The notes beneath the pieces are model-generated. The model made no database searches. It worked only from the letters and a program-made list of their open reading frames with translations, and was not told where the DNA came from. DNA of 17,618 nucleotides, taken from positions 1 through 17,618 of the forward strand of contig CBINFS010000062.1 of NCBI GenBank assembly GCA_966250015.1, in the 5' to 3' direction. This document shows, one piece after another, positions 6,145 through 14,923 of the stretch (within the stretch, counting starts at the first letter, position 1; each line of letters opens with the position of its first letter). Source of the stretch: CBINFS01 sp966250015. Its GTDB lineage: Bacteria; Bacteroidota; Rhodothermia; Rhodothermales; DASSAV01. Position numbers and translations under genes: made by a program.

Positions 6145-7776
6145 ATGTCTTACTCCCTTGGAGGCATCGACCTCTCGTACCATCTGCCTGACGGCATCCC
6201 GCTTTTCGAAGGACTCAACTTCAACCTGGGCGATCTCCGCACCGGCCTCATCGGCCGAAACGGCGCGGGCAAATCCACCCTCCTTTACTTGCTTGCCGGG
6301 CGTCTGACGCCGTCACGGGGCGTCGTCACGACCGCCGGCCCGGTCGTCATGCTCGAGCAGGACGCTCACGGTCTCACCTATGGCACGGTCGCAGAGGCCC
6401 TGGGTGTCGAAAGTGCCCTCGCCGTCCTGCACCGCTTGCTCGAAGGAAAAGGCACCCCCGCCGACGTCGAATACCTCGATGGCCGATGGGACCTGATCGA
6501 CAGGGTAGAGGAAGCGCTCGATCGCGTCGGCCTAGGCGGAGTCAAACCAGACCACCCTTATACGTCCCTCTCCGGCGGTGAGCAGGCGCGCGTCCGTTTT
6601 GCACGTTTGATGCTCGAGCGCCCCGCCATCGTCCTCCTCGACGAGCCCACCAACCACCTCGACCGCGAAGGGCGCGACTTCGTCCTGTCCTGGGTCGACG
6701 CCTGGAAGGGCGGTCTCGTCGTCGCCGGGCACGACCGCGAGCTCCTCGAACGAATGGAGCAGACCGCCGTCCTCGACGCCCGTGGCCTTCACCTGTATGG
6801 CGGGCCCTACTCGTTCTACCTCGAGCAGGCGGCCCTCGAACGCGCCGCTGCCGAACGTGCGCTCTCCGACGCGCAGAAAGCGGCGCGCCTCGCCCGCGAG
6901 CAGGCCCAGCGCATGCGCGAGCGCCAGGAACAGCGGCAGGCCTCGGGCAAACGCGCAGGCCGCCGGTCGGGGCTCGGTAAGATGGCTGCCGGCAACCTCG
7001 CCCGCTCCGCCCAGGTAACCGCCACACGACTTGCACGCCGGCACGAAAAGAAGGTCGAAGCCGCCACTGCCACCCTTCGGGAGGCCAAAGAATCCGTCCT
7101 CAACGACCGTACGATCTCGATTGACCTCTCCTTCACCGAGGTGCCCGCCCGTAAGCGGATGGTGACCCTGCGCGGCGTCAACGTGCGCTTCCCCGGACGC
7201 GACGCCTGGCTCTGGCCAGAGCCCGTCGACCTCGCCGTCACCGGCCCCGAGCGCGTCGTCATAGCCGGACCGAACGGCGCCGGGAAGTCGACCCTCCTGC
7301 ACATCGTTGCGGGTTCACTCATCCCCACGATCGGTACCCGCATCGTTGGCGCCGGAAGCATCGCCCTTCTCGACCAGCAGGTGGCCAACCTCGATCCCAC
7401 GGCTACCCTGCTCGAAAATGCACGGCGCGCGGCACCCTCCCGGCCTGAAAATGAGCTCCGCCTCCTTTTGGCTCGTTTTCTTTTCCGAAACGATGAAGCC
7501 GAAAAGCCCGTCTCTGTGCTCAGCGGGGGTGAACGCATGAGAGCGGGGCTCGCCTGCATCCTCTGCCGCGATCAGTCGCCCGACCTCCTGCTGCTCGACG
7601 AGCCGACCAACAACCTCGACCTCCACAGCCTCGAAGAGCTCACTGCCGTCCTCAACGCGTACCGCGGCGCACTCGTTGTCGTCAGCCACGACCGGACGTT
7701 CCTCGACGACATCCACGTCACTCGCGAAATAACACTTCCCGCCCCAAGGGTTAGTCCGGAAAAGTTGCTACCTTGA
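6145..7776 (+). CDS. ABC-F family ATPase (ribosome-associated type)
   Basis: A 543-residue cytoplasmic protein with two ABC ATPase domains and no membrane segment, the ABC-F layout. Domain 1: Walker A GRNGAGKST (37-45), Q-loop Gln72, signature LSGGEQ (142-147), Walker B plus DEPTNHLD (166-173), switch His196. Residues 225-320 form a long, very Arg/Ala/Gln-rich coiled-coil linker, the interdomain region that reaches the tRNA in characterised ABC-F factors. Domain 2: Walker A GPNGAGKST (375-383), LSGGER (459-464), DEPTNNLD (485-492), switch His515. Members act on ribosomes in translation regulation or antibiotic protection; which applies here cannot be said from motifs. Both sites look catalytically complete. 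The DUF1579-like gene follows 38 nt later on the same strand and may be co-transcribed. Confidence 0.92.
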   Translation: MSYSLGGIDLSYHLPDGIPLFEGLNFNLGDLRTGLIGRNGAGKSTLLYLLAGRLTPSRGVVTTAGPVVMLEQDAHGLTYGTVAEALGVESALAVLHRLLEGKGTPADVEYLDGRWDLIDRVEEALDRVGLGGVKPDHPYTSLSGGEQARVRFARLMLERPAIVLLDEPTNHLDREGRDFVLSWVDAWKGGLVVAGHDRELLERMEQTAVLDARGLHLYGGPYSFYLEQAALERAAAERALSDAQKAARLAREQAQRMRERQEQRQASGKRAGRRSGLGKMAAGNLARSAQVTATRLARRHEKKVEAATATLREAKESVLNDRTISIDLSFTEVPARKRMVTLRGVNVRFPGRDAWLWPEPVDLAVTGPERVVIAGPNGAGKSTLLHIVAGSLIPTIGTRIVGAGSIALLDQQVANLDPTATLLENARRAAPSRPENELRLLLARFLFRNDEAEKPVSVLSGGERMRAGLACILCRDQSPDLLLLDEPTNNLDLHSLEELTAVLNAYRGALVVVSHDRTFLDDIHVTREITLPAPRVSPEKLLP

Positions 7777-7814
7777 CGGCGTATCCGCCCGTCTAATAAA
7801 ACACGTGTTTACCC

Positions 7815-8267
7815 ATGAGCCTCGATCCACTCCTTGCCTGCGCCGGAAAATGGACCGGCACGAATGTGCTTGAGATCCCGGTGTACAACATCTACGACCA
7901 ATCCGCCGCGACGCTCACCCTCACCCCCATATCGCATAACCGTTTCGTCCGCCTCGACTACACGTGGAGCTACAAGGACGAACCGCAGGAAGGCTCGATG
8001 TGGATCGGGTTCGACCCCGAAGCGCAACGCGCCGTCATTGCCTGGATCGATACCTGGCACATGGGCTACGACATCATGACCCTGAGGGGCGCCATCGAGG
8101 GCAACGCGGTCAACGTCCTGGGTTCGTGGGCTGCTCCGGAAGGACCCGATTGGGGCTGGCGGATCGTCGTGACGGCCGGCAGCGAGGCCCTGACCGTCAC
8201 CATGTACAACATCCCACCGTCAGGGGAAGAAATCCTCGCCGTCACCGCCACCTACGAACGCGCCTGA
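7815..8267 (+). CDS. DUF1579-like protein
   Basis: A 150-residue soluble protein without signal peptide, predicted to be mostly beta-strand, with a lipocalin-like feel. It has the motifs I associate with DUF1579 proteins: an N-terminal GKWTGTN (11-17), LDYTWSYKDEPQEGSMWIGF (47-66), AWIDTWH (76-82), GPDWGWRI (110-117) and MYNIPPSGEE (130-139). The aromatic-rich WIDTWH and WGWR segments probably line an inner cavity. No enzyme activity is known for the family. No Shine-Dalgarno precedes the ATG. Its last 16 bp overlap the end of the convergent membrane-protein gene. Length is typical, so it is complete. Confidence 0.8.
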   Translation: MSLDPLLACAGKWTGTNVLEIPVYNIYDQSAATLTLTPISHNRFVRLDYTWSYKDEPQEGSMWIGFDPEAQRAVIAWIDTWHMGYDIMTLRGAIEGNAVNVLGSWAAPEGPDWGWRIVVTAGSEALTVTMYNIPPSGEEILAVTATYERA

Positions 8268-8800
8268 CCCGTCAGCAAGCCGAGCGTCGGCAGGAGCACG
8301 ATCACGGCGAAAATGACCACGAGCACCCAGCTCAGCCACTTTGCCTGTGGATGCCGAACCCAGTAGACGGTAAGCACGGAAAGGAGTAAGGACTGGAACA
8401 GGATCTCGATGAGGCCGCCGAGCTGCGTCAGGATGGGAATCTGCGTGTAAATCATCCCCTCGATCGATCCGGGCGTCGGTCCGAACGTCGAGAGGATCCC
8501 GACGAATACGAGCATCGTCCACGTCAAAAGCCAGCCGTTCGGCTGCCCGAACAGTCGGTCACGGAACAGGTAAAACACGACCCCGAAAAGAAGGCCCCGT
8601 AGCGGCTGGAAGAGAACGCCCGCCAGGACCAGCGGATCATCCGTCGGACGCATCAGCACGTTGAGCGGAGGCTCCGAAAACCGCGTATCGTAATCGAGGA
8701 GCACGAGCGCCAGGATGCCGGCAAAAAAATACGTGACCGTGTGGCTCACGATCGTCCGCCATGTGACGGACCAGAAGGTTTGATCCGAAACGTCTGTCAT
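8252..8800 (-). CDS. Five-helix membrane protein of unknown function
   Basis: A 182-residue protein with hydrophobic segments near 17-35, 57-79, 89-107, 121-147 and 155-176. A soluble-looking loop, TRFSEPPLNVLMRPTDDPLV (39-58), follows helix 1. PLRGLLFG (66-73) and TPGSIEGMIYTQIPI (109-123) are the most motif-like parts, and I recall a similar PxxLLRGLL...PGxIEGMxY pattern in unnamed Bacteroidota membrane proteins. No catalytic residues or transporter signature are evident. The start at 8800 has no Shine-Dalgarno but directly precedes the first helix. Its stop lies within the DUF1579-like gene on the other strand. Confidence 0.75.
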   Translation of the reverse strand: MTDVSDQTFWSVTWRTIVSHTVTYFFAGILALVLLDYDTRFSEPPLNVLMRPTDDPLVLAGVLFQPLRGLLFGVVFYLFRDRLFGQPNGWLLTWTMLVFVGILSTFGPTPGSIEGMIYTQIPILTQLGGLIEILFQSLLLSVLTVYWVRHPQAKWLSWVLVVIFAVIVLLPTLGLLTGQARS

Positions 8801-8899
8801 AAGAGGTGCCCGGATTTCCCGAGGAGGGCCGGTGGGAGGAAGGAGCCGTAGCCGGAGATTCCTCCGCTCGATTACCGCATCCCAGTCCCCGGGCTTTTC

Positions 8900-9475
8900 C
8901 TAACGACGCTCCGTCCCGAAAAAGTCGTCGATCCCGTACCCAAAATACGTTTCTCGTGCGGACTTCTCTACCAGATTTCGCAGCCGTTTCTCGAACTCTT
9001 CCGGCCTGCTGCGGGCGGAGTCGACGTATGCCACACGGATCCGCTGGTAGGGGGGAGGCGTCTGGTGGAAGAAAGCCCACGCCTTCTCGTCCGCCTTCAG
9101 CGCACGCACGATGTCGTTAGGGAACGCAAAGGAATCGAGCTCCAGGGCTCCGATACTGGCGAGAACCTCTGGAATCACCTTACCTTGCTCGATGAGCCGG
9201 GCCAGCCGCTCCTTGTTGATCTGCGAAAAGCCGCTGCCCTTCCTCCTCGGGGTGAACCGCTGTGCGCTGGCCTCTGTACCGAACGTTTTTCGGATGCCGT
9301 CGATCCAACCGAAGCACAACGCCTCCTCGACGGCTTCGTGATAGGGAATACCCGGCCGGCCAGCCGACTTCCGGTACGAGACGAGCCAGATCTCCTGCTT
9401 GTCCCGATGGTTCGCCGCCAGCCATTCGCGCCACGCCTCGCGGCTCGTCACGTATAGCGTCTCCGTAATGGTCAT
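8900..9475 (-). CDS. YdeI/OmdA-family protein
   Basis: A 191-residue soluble protein of the YdeI/OmpD-associated family. Landmarks: ETLYVTSREAWREWLAANH (5-23), the family hallmark EALCFGWIDG (51-60), QRFTPRRKGSGFSQINKERL (72-91), and a C-terminal helical part (115-172) with FPNDIVRALKADEKAWAFF. Characterised relatives are linked to bacteriocin tolerance or stress, but the molecular function is not established. The frame extends 8 codons to an ATG at 9499. The ATG at 9475 is preferred because family members usually begin just before ETLYV and AGGA lies 8 nt upstream; the longer form also has an AAAGG 4 nt away, so it cannot be excluded. It is transcribed away from the SusC/SusD pair. Confidence 0.85.
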   Translation of the reverse strand: MTITETLYVTSREAWREWLAANHRDKQEIWLVSYRKSAGRPGIPYHEAVEEALCFGWIDGIRKTFGTEASAQRFTPRRKGSGFSQINKERLARLIEQGKVIPEVLASIGALELDSFAFPNDIVRALKADEKAWAFFHQTPPPYQRIRVAYVDSARSRPEEFEKRLRNLVEKSARETYFGYGIDDFFGTERR

Positions 9476-9499
9476 CTCCCGTTTCCTGTCTGTATCCAT

Positions 9500-10114
9500 T
9501 CAACCTTTGACCGACGTTATAGACAGGTTTGGTTCCGGGATGATTCCTTGCCCAGCATTTTTTTGTTGATCGCTACGGCCGCCGTTTGATATGAATGAAT
9601 TATACGTGAATAATGCATTTTATAAAAAAGAGGTGCGCAAATCTCAAAAATTTTTGCGTAATAGGCCGCCTCTTTTTCTGGTCGCCCATTTCGCACATAT
9701 ATGCCAAAAAGGCCAAAATCTGCTCATTTTAGCCATTTTTTGTGAGCTTTCGCCACGCACTTTACGACATAAATCAAAATATAATAAGGTCTAAGATATT
9801 GTGTATTAATCACATACATTGTTCCTGACTGTAAGTTGGGTTTTTTCTTTTCGCAAAGACGAAGACTAAATCAAGACCTGTTGATGAAAAAATGCTTAAG
9901 GATAAGAAAATAACAAGTTTGCAGGAAAGGTAACTTCATAGTGCAATTCGCGTGCCCATATTGAAAACCCAAACCCTCCGGGATTATTTAGCCGCCACCA
10001 AAAGCGCTCAAGAAGCCTGTCCACGACCTTTCGACTGCACGATGGATCAGCGCGTCCGCCTGCAAAAAAGTTCGGGTCGTCTTCGTCTAACCAATCCATT
10101 CAACCACAGGAGTA
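9500..10114. other. Long AT-rich leader upstream of the SusC gene
   Basis: About 615 bp without a convincing gene, between divergent genes. From about 9590 to 9930 the sequence is markedly AT-rich against GC-rich surroundings. It contains a palindrome CAAAAATTTTTG (9645-9656), an imperfect hairpin at 9705-9742 (AAAAAGGCCAAAAT against ATTTTAGCCATTTTT), and TGTG-ATTAA-TCACA at 9800-9814, which vaguely resembles a CRP/FNR-type operator with one base too few. A 67-codon frame at 9591-9794 has no gene-like features. The segment from 9930 to 10114 returns to normal composition. It probably holds the promoter and a long 5' untranslated region for the SusC/SusD operon. Confidence 0.55.
9586..9614 (+). 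promoter_or_regulatory. Possible promoter in the AT-rich leader
   Basis: TTGATA (9586-9591) and AATAAT (9609-9614) are spaced 17 bp apart, each one base from the general bacterial -35 and -10 consensus. The AT-rich background makes chance matches likely. The Bacteroidota primary sigma factor usually prefers TAnnTTTG, which I did not find here. If used, it would give a leader of nearly 500 nt before the SusC start. Confidence 0.25.
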
Positions 10115-13100
10115 ATGCAATATTTCAAGGGATTCAATGGCTCGTTTACCGGACGCAGCCGGAACATCAGGGCACTCGGTGTGCTCTTCTTGTTCGTGTG
10201 GGGGATATGGGGAGCCATAGACTCCACCACCGTTAAGGCCGCAACACCAGACCGGGCGGACCAACCTCAGGAAACGGTAACCGGTACCGTTCTCAGCCGG
10301 GACAATAACGAACCGCTCCCCGGCGTCAACATCGTCGTCAAAGGGACCACCATCGGCACCAGCTCCAATGCGGATGGGCGTTTCCAAATCACGACCACAA
10401 GCCTCCAGGATACCCTCGTTTTCTCGTTCATCGGCTACGAAACGCTCGAAGTCCCGCTTGCGGGGCGCTCCGAGCTCACCGTTTTTATGGACGTTGCCGT
10501 CTTGTCGAGCGGCGAAATCGTGGTCGTCGGCTACGGCTCGATGGCCGAGGAAGACCTCACCGGCGCGGTCTCTTCGGTCCGGGGCGAAGACCTCGTGGCT
10601 CGCCCGGCCATAACCGTCGAGCAGGCGCTGGCCGGTAAAGTCGCCGGCGTCGACATCACGACCAACTCCGGCCGGCCCGGTGGACGCACCCGGATCCGCA
10701 TCCGTGGCAGCGGCTCGATCAACGCCTCCAACGAACCGCTCTACATCGTCGACGGCGTCGTGCTTACCAATGCCATCAATACCATCGACCCGAACGACAT
10801 CGAATCCATCGAGGTGCTCAAGGATGCGTCCTCTACCGCGATCTACGGTACACGCGGCTCCAATGGTGTGATCATCATCACCACCAAACGCGGCGCCCGT
10901 AATACCAACCAGATCACCTACCACGGCTACACCACCGCCGGCAGAATGGCCCGGAAGCAGGACGTACTGACTTCCGAGGAATTCCTCTACATCGAAGAGC
11001 AGGCCTACCTCAACGCCCAGAAGTTCGACCCCGAGGGCTGGGCGAGTGGCAGGTACCGCGACCCGCGCGAATACCGCAGGGAGTTCATGGTCGGCAATAC
11101 GCTGGGCAATCCCGAGCTGTTCGACGAGAACCTCAACCCGCTATACGACACCGACTGGCAGGATCTCGTCACCCGTACAGCCATCAGCCAGGCCCATAGC
11201 CTCGCCTATACGGGCGGCACCGGCTCCACCACTTATGGCCTCTTCCTTGGCTACAACGAAGAGAACGGCATCATCAAGGACACGTACCTCCGTCGGGCCA
11301 ACATGCGCGCCGCCATCGACAGCGACGTCAAGAGCTGGCTTCGGGTCGGCGGCACCATCGCCTTTGCCCATAACGAAGAGCAACGGGAAGACGAACGCGT
11401 CGGCGCCAACAACGTACCGCGGATGATGATCGAAATGATCCCCATCATCCCTTATCGCTACCCTGATGGCACGTACGGGCGCCGTGAAGACTATCCGAAC
11501 ATGGAAACCGGCGATAACCCGCTCGCTCAAATCGAGCAGGATACCCGGGGCTTCCGGTACAATACCTTCAACGGCAACGTCTACGCTCTCATCCGGCCGG
11601 CAGCGGGGCTCGAGTTTACCTCCCGCTTCGGCGCCAACCTCAGGAGCCAGTACAACCCGTACTTCAACGGCCGCTTCTCCAACCTCGAAGGCCTCGGCCG
11701 TAACTACGCCGAAATATGGAGCTACGACTCCCAGTCGTGGCAGTGGTCAAACCACCTGAACTATACCTTTAACCTCCAGGACAGGCACGACTTCTACACC
11801 ACCCTGGGTACCGAGCTTCAGGGCTTCGACTACCTCCAGTGGTACGCCGGCACGCGTGACATGTCCGACGACTACTACCGCTGGTACAACCTCGGCGCGG
11901 GCGCTACCCCGTCTGCACCGTCGTCCGCCTCGACCGCCTGGCGAATGGCTTCCTTCTTCGCCCGGATTAACTACGCCTACGACAATCGGTACCTGCTCAC
12001 CGTTACCGGACGCCAGGACGGCTCCTCGCGCTTCGGCGCCGATAACAAATACGCTTTCTTCCCGTCGGCGGCCCTCGCGTGGCGCGTCTCCGAAGAGAGC
12101 TTCCTCAGGGACAACCCGACCCTCAGCAACCTGAAGCTCCGCCTCAGCTACGGTCTGACGGGCAACTCCGAGATCGGCCAGTACCTCTCGCTCGCCAACC
12201 TCGCGACCAACACCGCCATCTTCGAAGGCACACGTGCGGCGGGTACCGTCATCAGCACGCTCGCCAACCCGGACCTGCGCTGGGAGAAAAGCGGCCAGCT
12301 CGACGTTGGCGTCGACCTCGGCCTCTTCGACGACCGCGTCGAGGTCACGGCCGACTACTTCATCCGGAACACCCGAGACCTGCTGCTCGGCGCACCCGTA
12401 CCCAACACGAGCGGGTACAGCTCGATGACCCGTAACATTGGCAGCATCCGTAATAGCGGCATCGAGCTCGCCGTCAATACGCTCAACCTGCAAACCAACG
12501 ACTTCTCCTGGTCCACCAGCTTCAACCTGACCCACATCAGGAATGAAGTCACCGCCCTCGGGGTCAACAACGAGGACATCTTCCCCGGGCCCTGGTTCCT
12601 CAACCAGACCAACGTCCTCCGCGTCGGTGAACCTGTTGGGTCCTTCTGGGGGCTCATTCGCGAAGGCACCTGGGGCACAGACGAAGCCGAGGAAGCCGCA
12701 CGATACGGCCGCCTCCCCGGCGACCTCAAGTTCCGCGACCTCAACAACGATGGGGCGATCAACGAAAACGACTATACCATCATTGGCAACGGTACACCGG
12801 ACGTCTTCGGGACGCTCTACAACGCCATCACCTACAAAAACTTCGACTTCTCCCTCGAGCTCCAGTACATGCTCGGGCACGACGTTTACCAGCTAACCGA
12901 GCACTCGTCGCTCGATCGTACCGGCATTGCCAACAGCTACTCCGACGTCCTGAACGCCTGGACGCCCGAGAACCAGAACACCATGCTCGCGCAATGGCGG
13001 CCAACCTCCGCCGGCTACGACTCCTTCCTCGACTCCTACAAGGTCAAGGACGGATCCTTCCTCCGCGGGAAAAACATAGTCCTCGGCTATACCTTTCCTG

Positions 13101-13294
13101 CCTCGATAGCCCAGCGGGCTGGTGTCTCCAACGCTCGTATCTACGTCGCTTCGCAGAATTTCTTCATCCTGACCAAGTATGAAGGATACGACCCTGAAAC
13201 GACCACCTACGGCAACGCCTTCTCTCAGGGCATCCAGTTCCACGATTATCCGAAGGCCAGAACGTTCCAGATGGGTGTAAACCTGACCTTCTAA
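10115..13294 (+). CDS. SusC/RagA-family TonB-linked outer-membrane transporter
   Basis: A 1059-residue TonB-dependent outer-membrane barrel that imports a ligand captured by its SusD partner. Signal peptide about 17-42 (ALGVLFLFVWGIWGA, cleavage likely after VKA). Residues 54-127 are the carboxypeptidase-regulatory-like beta-sandwich typical of this family (VTGTVLSRDNNEPLPGVNI, ADGRF, FSFIGYET). EIVVVGYG (134-141) is the usual SusC motif near the TonB box. The plug spans about 145-260 with LAGKVAGVDI, RIRGSGSINASNEPLYIVDG and IEVLKDASSTAIYGTRGSNG. The barrel runs to a C-terminal Phe in FQMGVNLTF, as outer-membrane barrels require. Length is normal and the frame intact. GGAG lies only 3 nt before the ATG. 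The SusD gene follows 33 nt later. No glycoside hydrolase or regulator is adjacent, so the substrate is unknown. Confidence 0.95.
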   Translation: MQYFKGFNGSFTGRSRNIRALGVLFLFVWGIWGAIDSTTVKAATPDRADQPQETVTGTVLSRDNNEPLPGVNIVVKGTTIGTSSNADGRFQITTTSLQDTLVFSFIGYETLEVPLAGRSELTVFMDVAVLSSGEIVVVGYGSMAEEDLTGAVSSVRGEDLVARPAITVEQALAGKVAGVDITTNSGRPGGRTRIRIRGSGSINASNEPLYIVDGVVLTNAINTIDPNDIESIEVLKDASSTAIYGTRGSNGVIIITTKRGARNTNQITYHGYTTAGRMARKQDVLTSEEFLYIEEQAYLNAQKFDPEGWASGRYRDPREYRREFMVGNTLGNPELFDENLNPLYDTDWQDLVTRTAISQAHSLAYTGGTGSTTYGLFLGYNEENGIIKDTYLRRANMRAAIDSDVKSWLRVGGTIAFAHNEEQREDERVGANNVPRMMIEMIPIIPYRYPDGTYGRREDYPNMETGDNPLAQIEQDTRGFRYNTFNGNVYALIRPAAGLEFTSRFGANLRSQYNPYFNGRFSNLEGLGRNYAEIWSYDSQSWQWSNHLNYTFNLQDRHDFYTTLGTELQGFDYLQWYAGTRDMSDDYYRWYNLGAGATPSAPSSASTAWRMASFFARINYAYDNRYLLTVTGRQDGSSRFGADNKYAFFPSAALAWRVSEESFLRDNPTLSNLKLRLSYGLTGNSEIGQYLSLANLATNTAIFEGTRAAGTVISTLANPDLRWEKSGQLDVGVDLGLFDDRVEVTADYFIRNTRDLLLGAPVPNTSGYSSMTRNIGSIRNSGIELAVNTLNLQTNDFSWSTSFNLTHIRNEVTALGVNNEDIFPGPWFLNQTNVLRVGEPVGSFWGLIREGTWGTDEAEEAARYGRLPGDLKFRDLNNDGAINENDYTIIGNGTPDVFGTLYNAITYKNFDFSLELQYMLGHDVYQLTEHSSLDRTGIANSYSDVLNAWTPENQNTMLAQWRPTSAGYDSFLDSYKVKDGSFLRGKNIVLGYTFPASIAQRAGVSNARIYVASQNFFILTKYEGYDPETTTYGNAFSQGIQFHDYPKARTFQMGVNLTF

Positions 13295-13327
13295 ACGTCC
13301 TCCGGAATCCAATTGACGCTAAACATA

Positions 13328-14836
13328 ATGAAATACATACGTTGCAATAGAGGCCTGCTGATTCTTTCGGCGCTCGCGTTGATCGTCTTCACCACCGGGT
13401 GCGACGACTTCCTGACCGAAAACAACAAATCGGCGATTACGCAGGAGAACTACTACCAGACCGCCGAGCAGGCCCGGTCAGCCGTCAACGGCATCTATCC
13501 GTCCCTGCGCTCCCTGACGTCGTCCACGGGCTATGGCGAGTCCAACTGGCTCGCACTCGAGCTCCTCGTCGGACATGCCTTTACGAACGGGCAGAGCGAC
13601 CGGAACCGTCAGCTCATCGCCCACGCGGCCGGGTCCGAACACCCGGTCTTCAACAGCTACTGGGACAACTTCTACTACGGCATCTCGAATGCCAACGTGG
13701 CCATCCACAACATCCCGAACATCGAAATGGACGAAACCCTCAAGAACCAGCTTCTCGGCGAAGCCCGGTTCCTGAGAGCGCTCTACTACTATTACCTCGT
13801 ACGGCTCTTCGGCGAGATCCCCCTCATCACCGAACCCGTCAACGCCACCAGCCCGGACCTCTATCCACAGCAGGCGTCCATCGAGGCCGTCTACGACCAG
13901 ATCCTCGCAGACCTCGAGTTCGCCGAAAACGCCGGGCTGCCGTTCGTCGACCGGACCGGGCGCGTCTCCACCGCCGCCGTCAAGTCCCTCCTCGCCAGTG
14001 TGCACCTCACCATGGCCGGCCACCCGCTCAACAAGGGCGCCGACTCCTACGCGAAGGCCGCACAGAAAGCCGAGGAGGTCATTGACTCCGGCCAGTTCAC
14101 CCTCTTCGACGACTACCATTTCCTCCACGATCGGGCGCACAGAAACCAGGGAGAGTTCATCTTCCAGGTCCAGTACGAAAAGGGTATTGCCACCAACAGC
14201 ATCACCCAGCTCATCATCCCCGAAAACGAGGGCATCTCGCCCTTCGGTGACGAGTACGGCTCCCTGCGCCCCGTCCCGCAGTTCGTCGAGAGCTATGAAG
14301 AAGGCGACAAGCGGACCAACGAGCGCGAGTTCTTCTTCACCCGGTACACTCTGGCAGACGGCACCGTCAAGGAGTTCGGGGAGTACGCCCTCTACAAGTT
14401 CTGGCTCGACGAAGCCGCCGGCCTCAACGGCGACCAGCAGAACGACATGAACTGGACCATCTTCCGCCTGCCCGAGATCATGTTGATCTACGCGGAAGCC
14501 GTCAACGAGCTCAACGGGCCCACTCAGAAGGCTTACGATCAGATCAATGCCATCAGGGCACGCGCCGAGCTCGAACCGCTCTCCGGGCTGTCGCAGGAAG
14601 AGTTCCGCCAGGCCGTATGGCGCGAGCGCTACCACGAGCTGGCCTACGAAAACAAGGCCTACTTCGACATCCAGCGCACCCACATGGTCTACGACCTCGG
14701 AGCAAACCGCTTCGTCGATGCCTTCAGCTACACCAACGTCCAGGGTACTCAGTTTACACCCAAGTACATGCTGTGGGCGATCCCCTCTGACGAGCTGAAC
14801 ACCAACCCCAACCTCAGGCAGAATCCGGGCTGGTAA
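13328..14836 (+). CDS. SusD/RagB-family surface lipoprotein
   Basis: A 502-residue lipoprotein that binds ligand at the cell surface and caps the SusC channel. The lipobox is FTTGC with lipidated Cys25, followed by DDFLTENN, the common SusD start. The N-terminal SusD-like part covers about 25-220: NYYQTAEQARSAVNGIYPSL, NVAIHNIPNI and LLGEARFLRALYYYYLVRLF, a helical repeat contacting SusC. The C-terminal SusD/RagB domain covers about 270-502: RLPEIMLIYAEAVNELNG, AYDQINAIRARA, FRQAVWRERYHELAYENKAY, IPSDELNTNPNLRQNPGW. The frame opens at a TTG at 13313, but the ATG at 13328 gives a normal short lipoprotein signal. It has no Shine-Dalgarno and lies 33 nt after the SusC stop. A strong terminator ends the operon. 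Binding specificity cannot be read. Confidence 0.95.
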   Translation: MKYIRCNRGLLILSALALIVFTTGCDDFLTENNKSAITQENYYQTAEQARSAVNGIYPSLRSLTSSTGYGESNWLALELLVGHAFTNGQSDRNRQLIAHAAGSEHPVFNSYWDNFYYGISNANVAIHNIPNIEMDETLKNQLLGEARFLRALYYYYLVRLFGEIPLITEPVNATSPDLYPQQASIEAVYDQILADLEFAENAGLPFVDRTGRVSTAAVKSLLASVHLTMAGHPLNKGADSYAKAAQKAEEVIDSGQFTLFDDYHFLHDRAHRNQGEFIFQVQYEKGIATNSITQLIIPENEGISPFGDEYGSLRPVPQFVESYEEGDKRTNEREFFFTRYTLADGTVKEFGEYALYKFWLDEAAGLNGDQQNDMNWTIFRLPEIMLIYAEAVNELNGPTQKAYDQINAIRARAELEPLSGLSQEEFRQAVWRERYHELAYENKAYFDIQRTHMVYDLGANRFVDAFSYTNVQGTQFTPKYMLWAIPSDELNTNPNLRQNPGW

Positions 14837-14856
14837 GTCTAAGTCCGGACCTTTGA

Positions 14857-14896
14857 AAAAAGGGGATAGAGGGCACGCGCACTCTATCCCCTTTTT
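14857..14896. terminator. Bidirectional intrinsic terminator
   Basis: A perfect 15-bp stem pairs AAAAAGGGGATAGAG (14857-14871) with CTCTATCCCCTTTTT (14882-14896) around a 10-nt loop. The flanking A- and T-tracts make it work on both strands. It ends the SusC/SusD transcript 20 nt after its stop and faces the minus-strand gene ending at 14924. Confidence 0.92.
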
Positions 14897-14923
14897 AGTA
14901 CCACACTCCTTACGCCGGGGACG

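Noticed and set aside
9591..9794. 67-codon plus-strand frame in the AT-rich leader
   Set aside because: It has no Shine-Dalgarno, crosses two palindromes and is Lys/Asn/Phe-rich simply because of base composition.
9848..9868. TTTTCGCAAAGACGAAGAC as a partner of CTTCGCGTCTTCGCG at 2316-2330
   Set aside because: Only short, simple-sequence similarity; alignment is too weak to claim a shared repeat.
11747..12880. 377-codon minus-strand reading frame inside the SusC gene
   Set aside because: Long antisense frames are expected in GC-rich genes. Its Val/Glu/Gly-rich composition mirrors the SusC codons.
13478..14683. 401-codon minus-strand reading frame inside the SusD gene
   Set aside because: It is antisense to a clear SusD lipoprotein, with biased Val/Gly/Leu composition and no recognisable motif.
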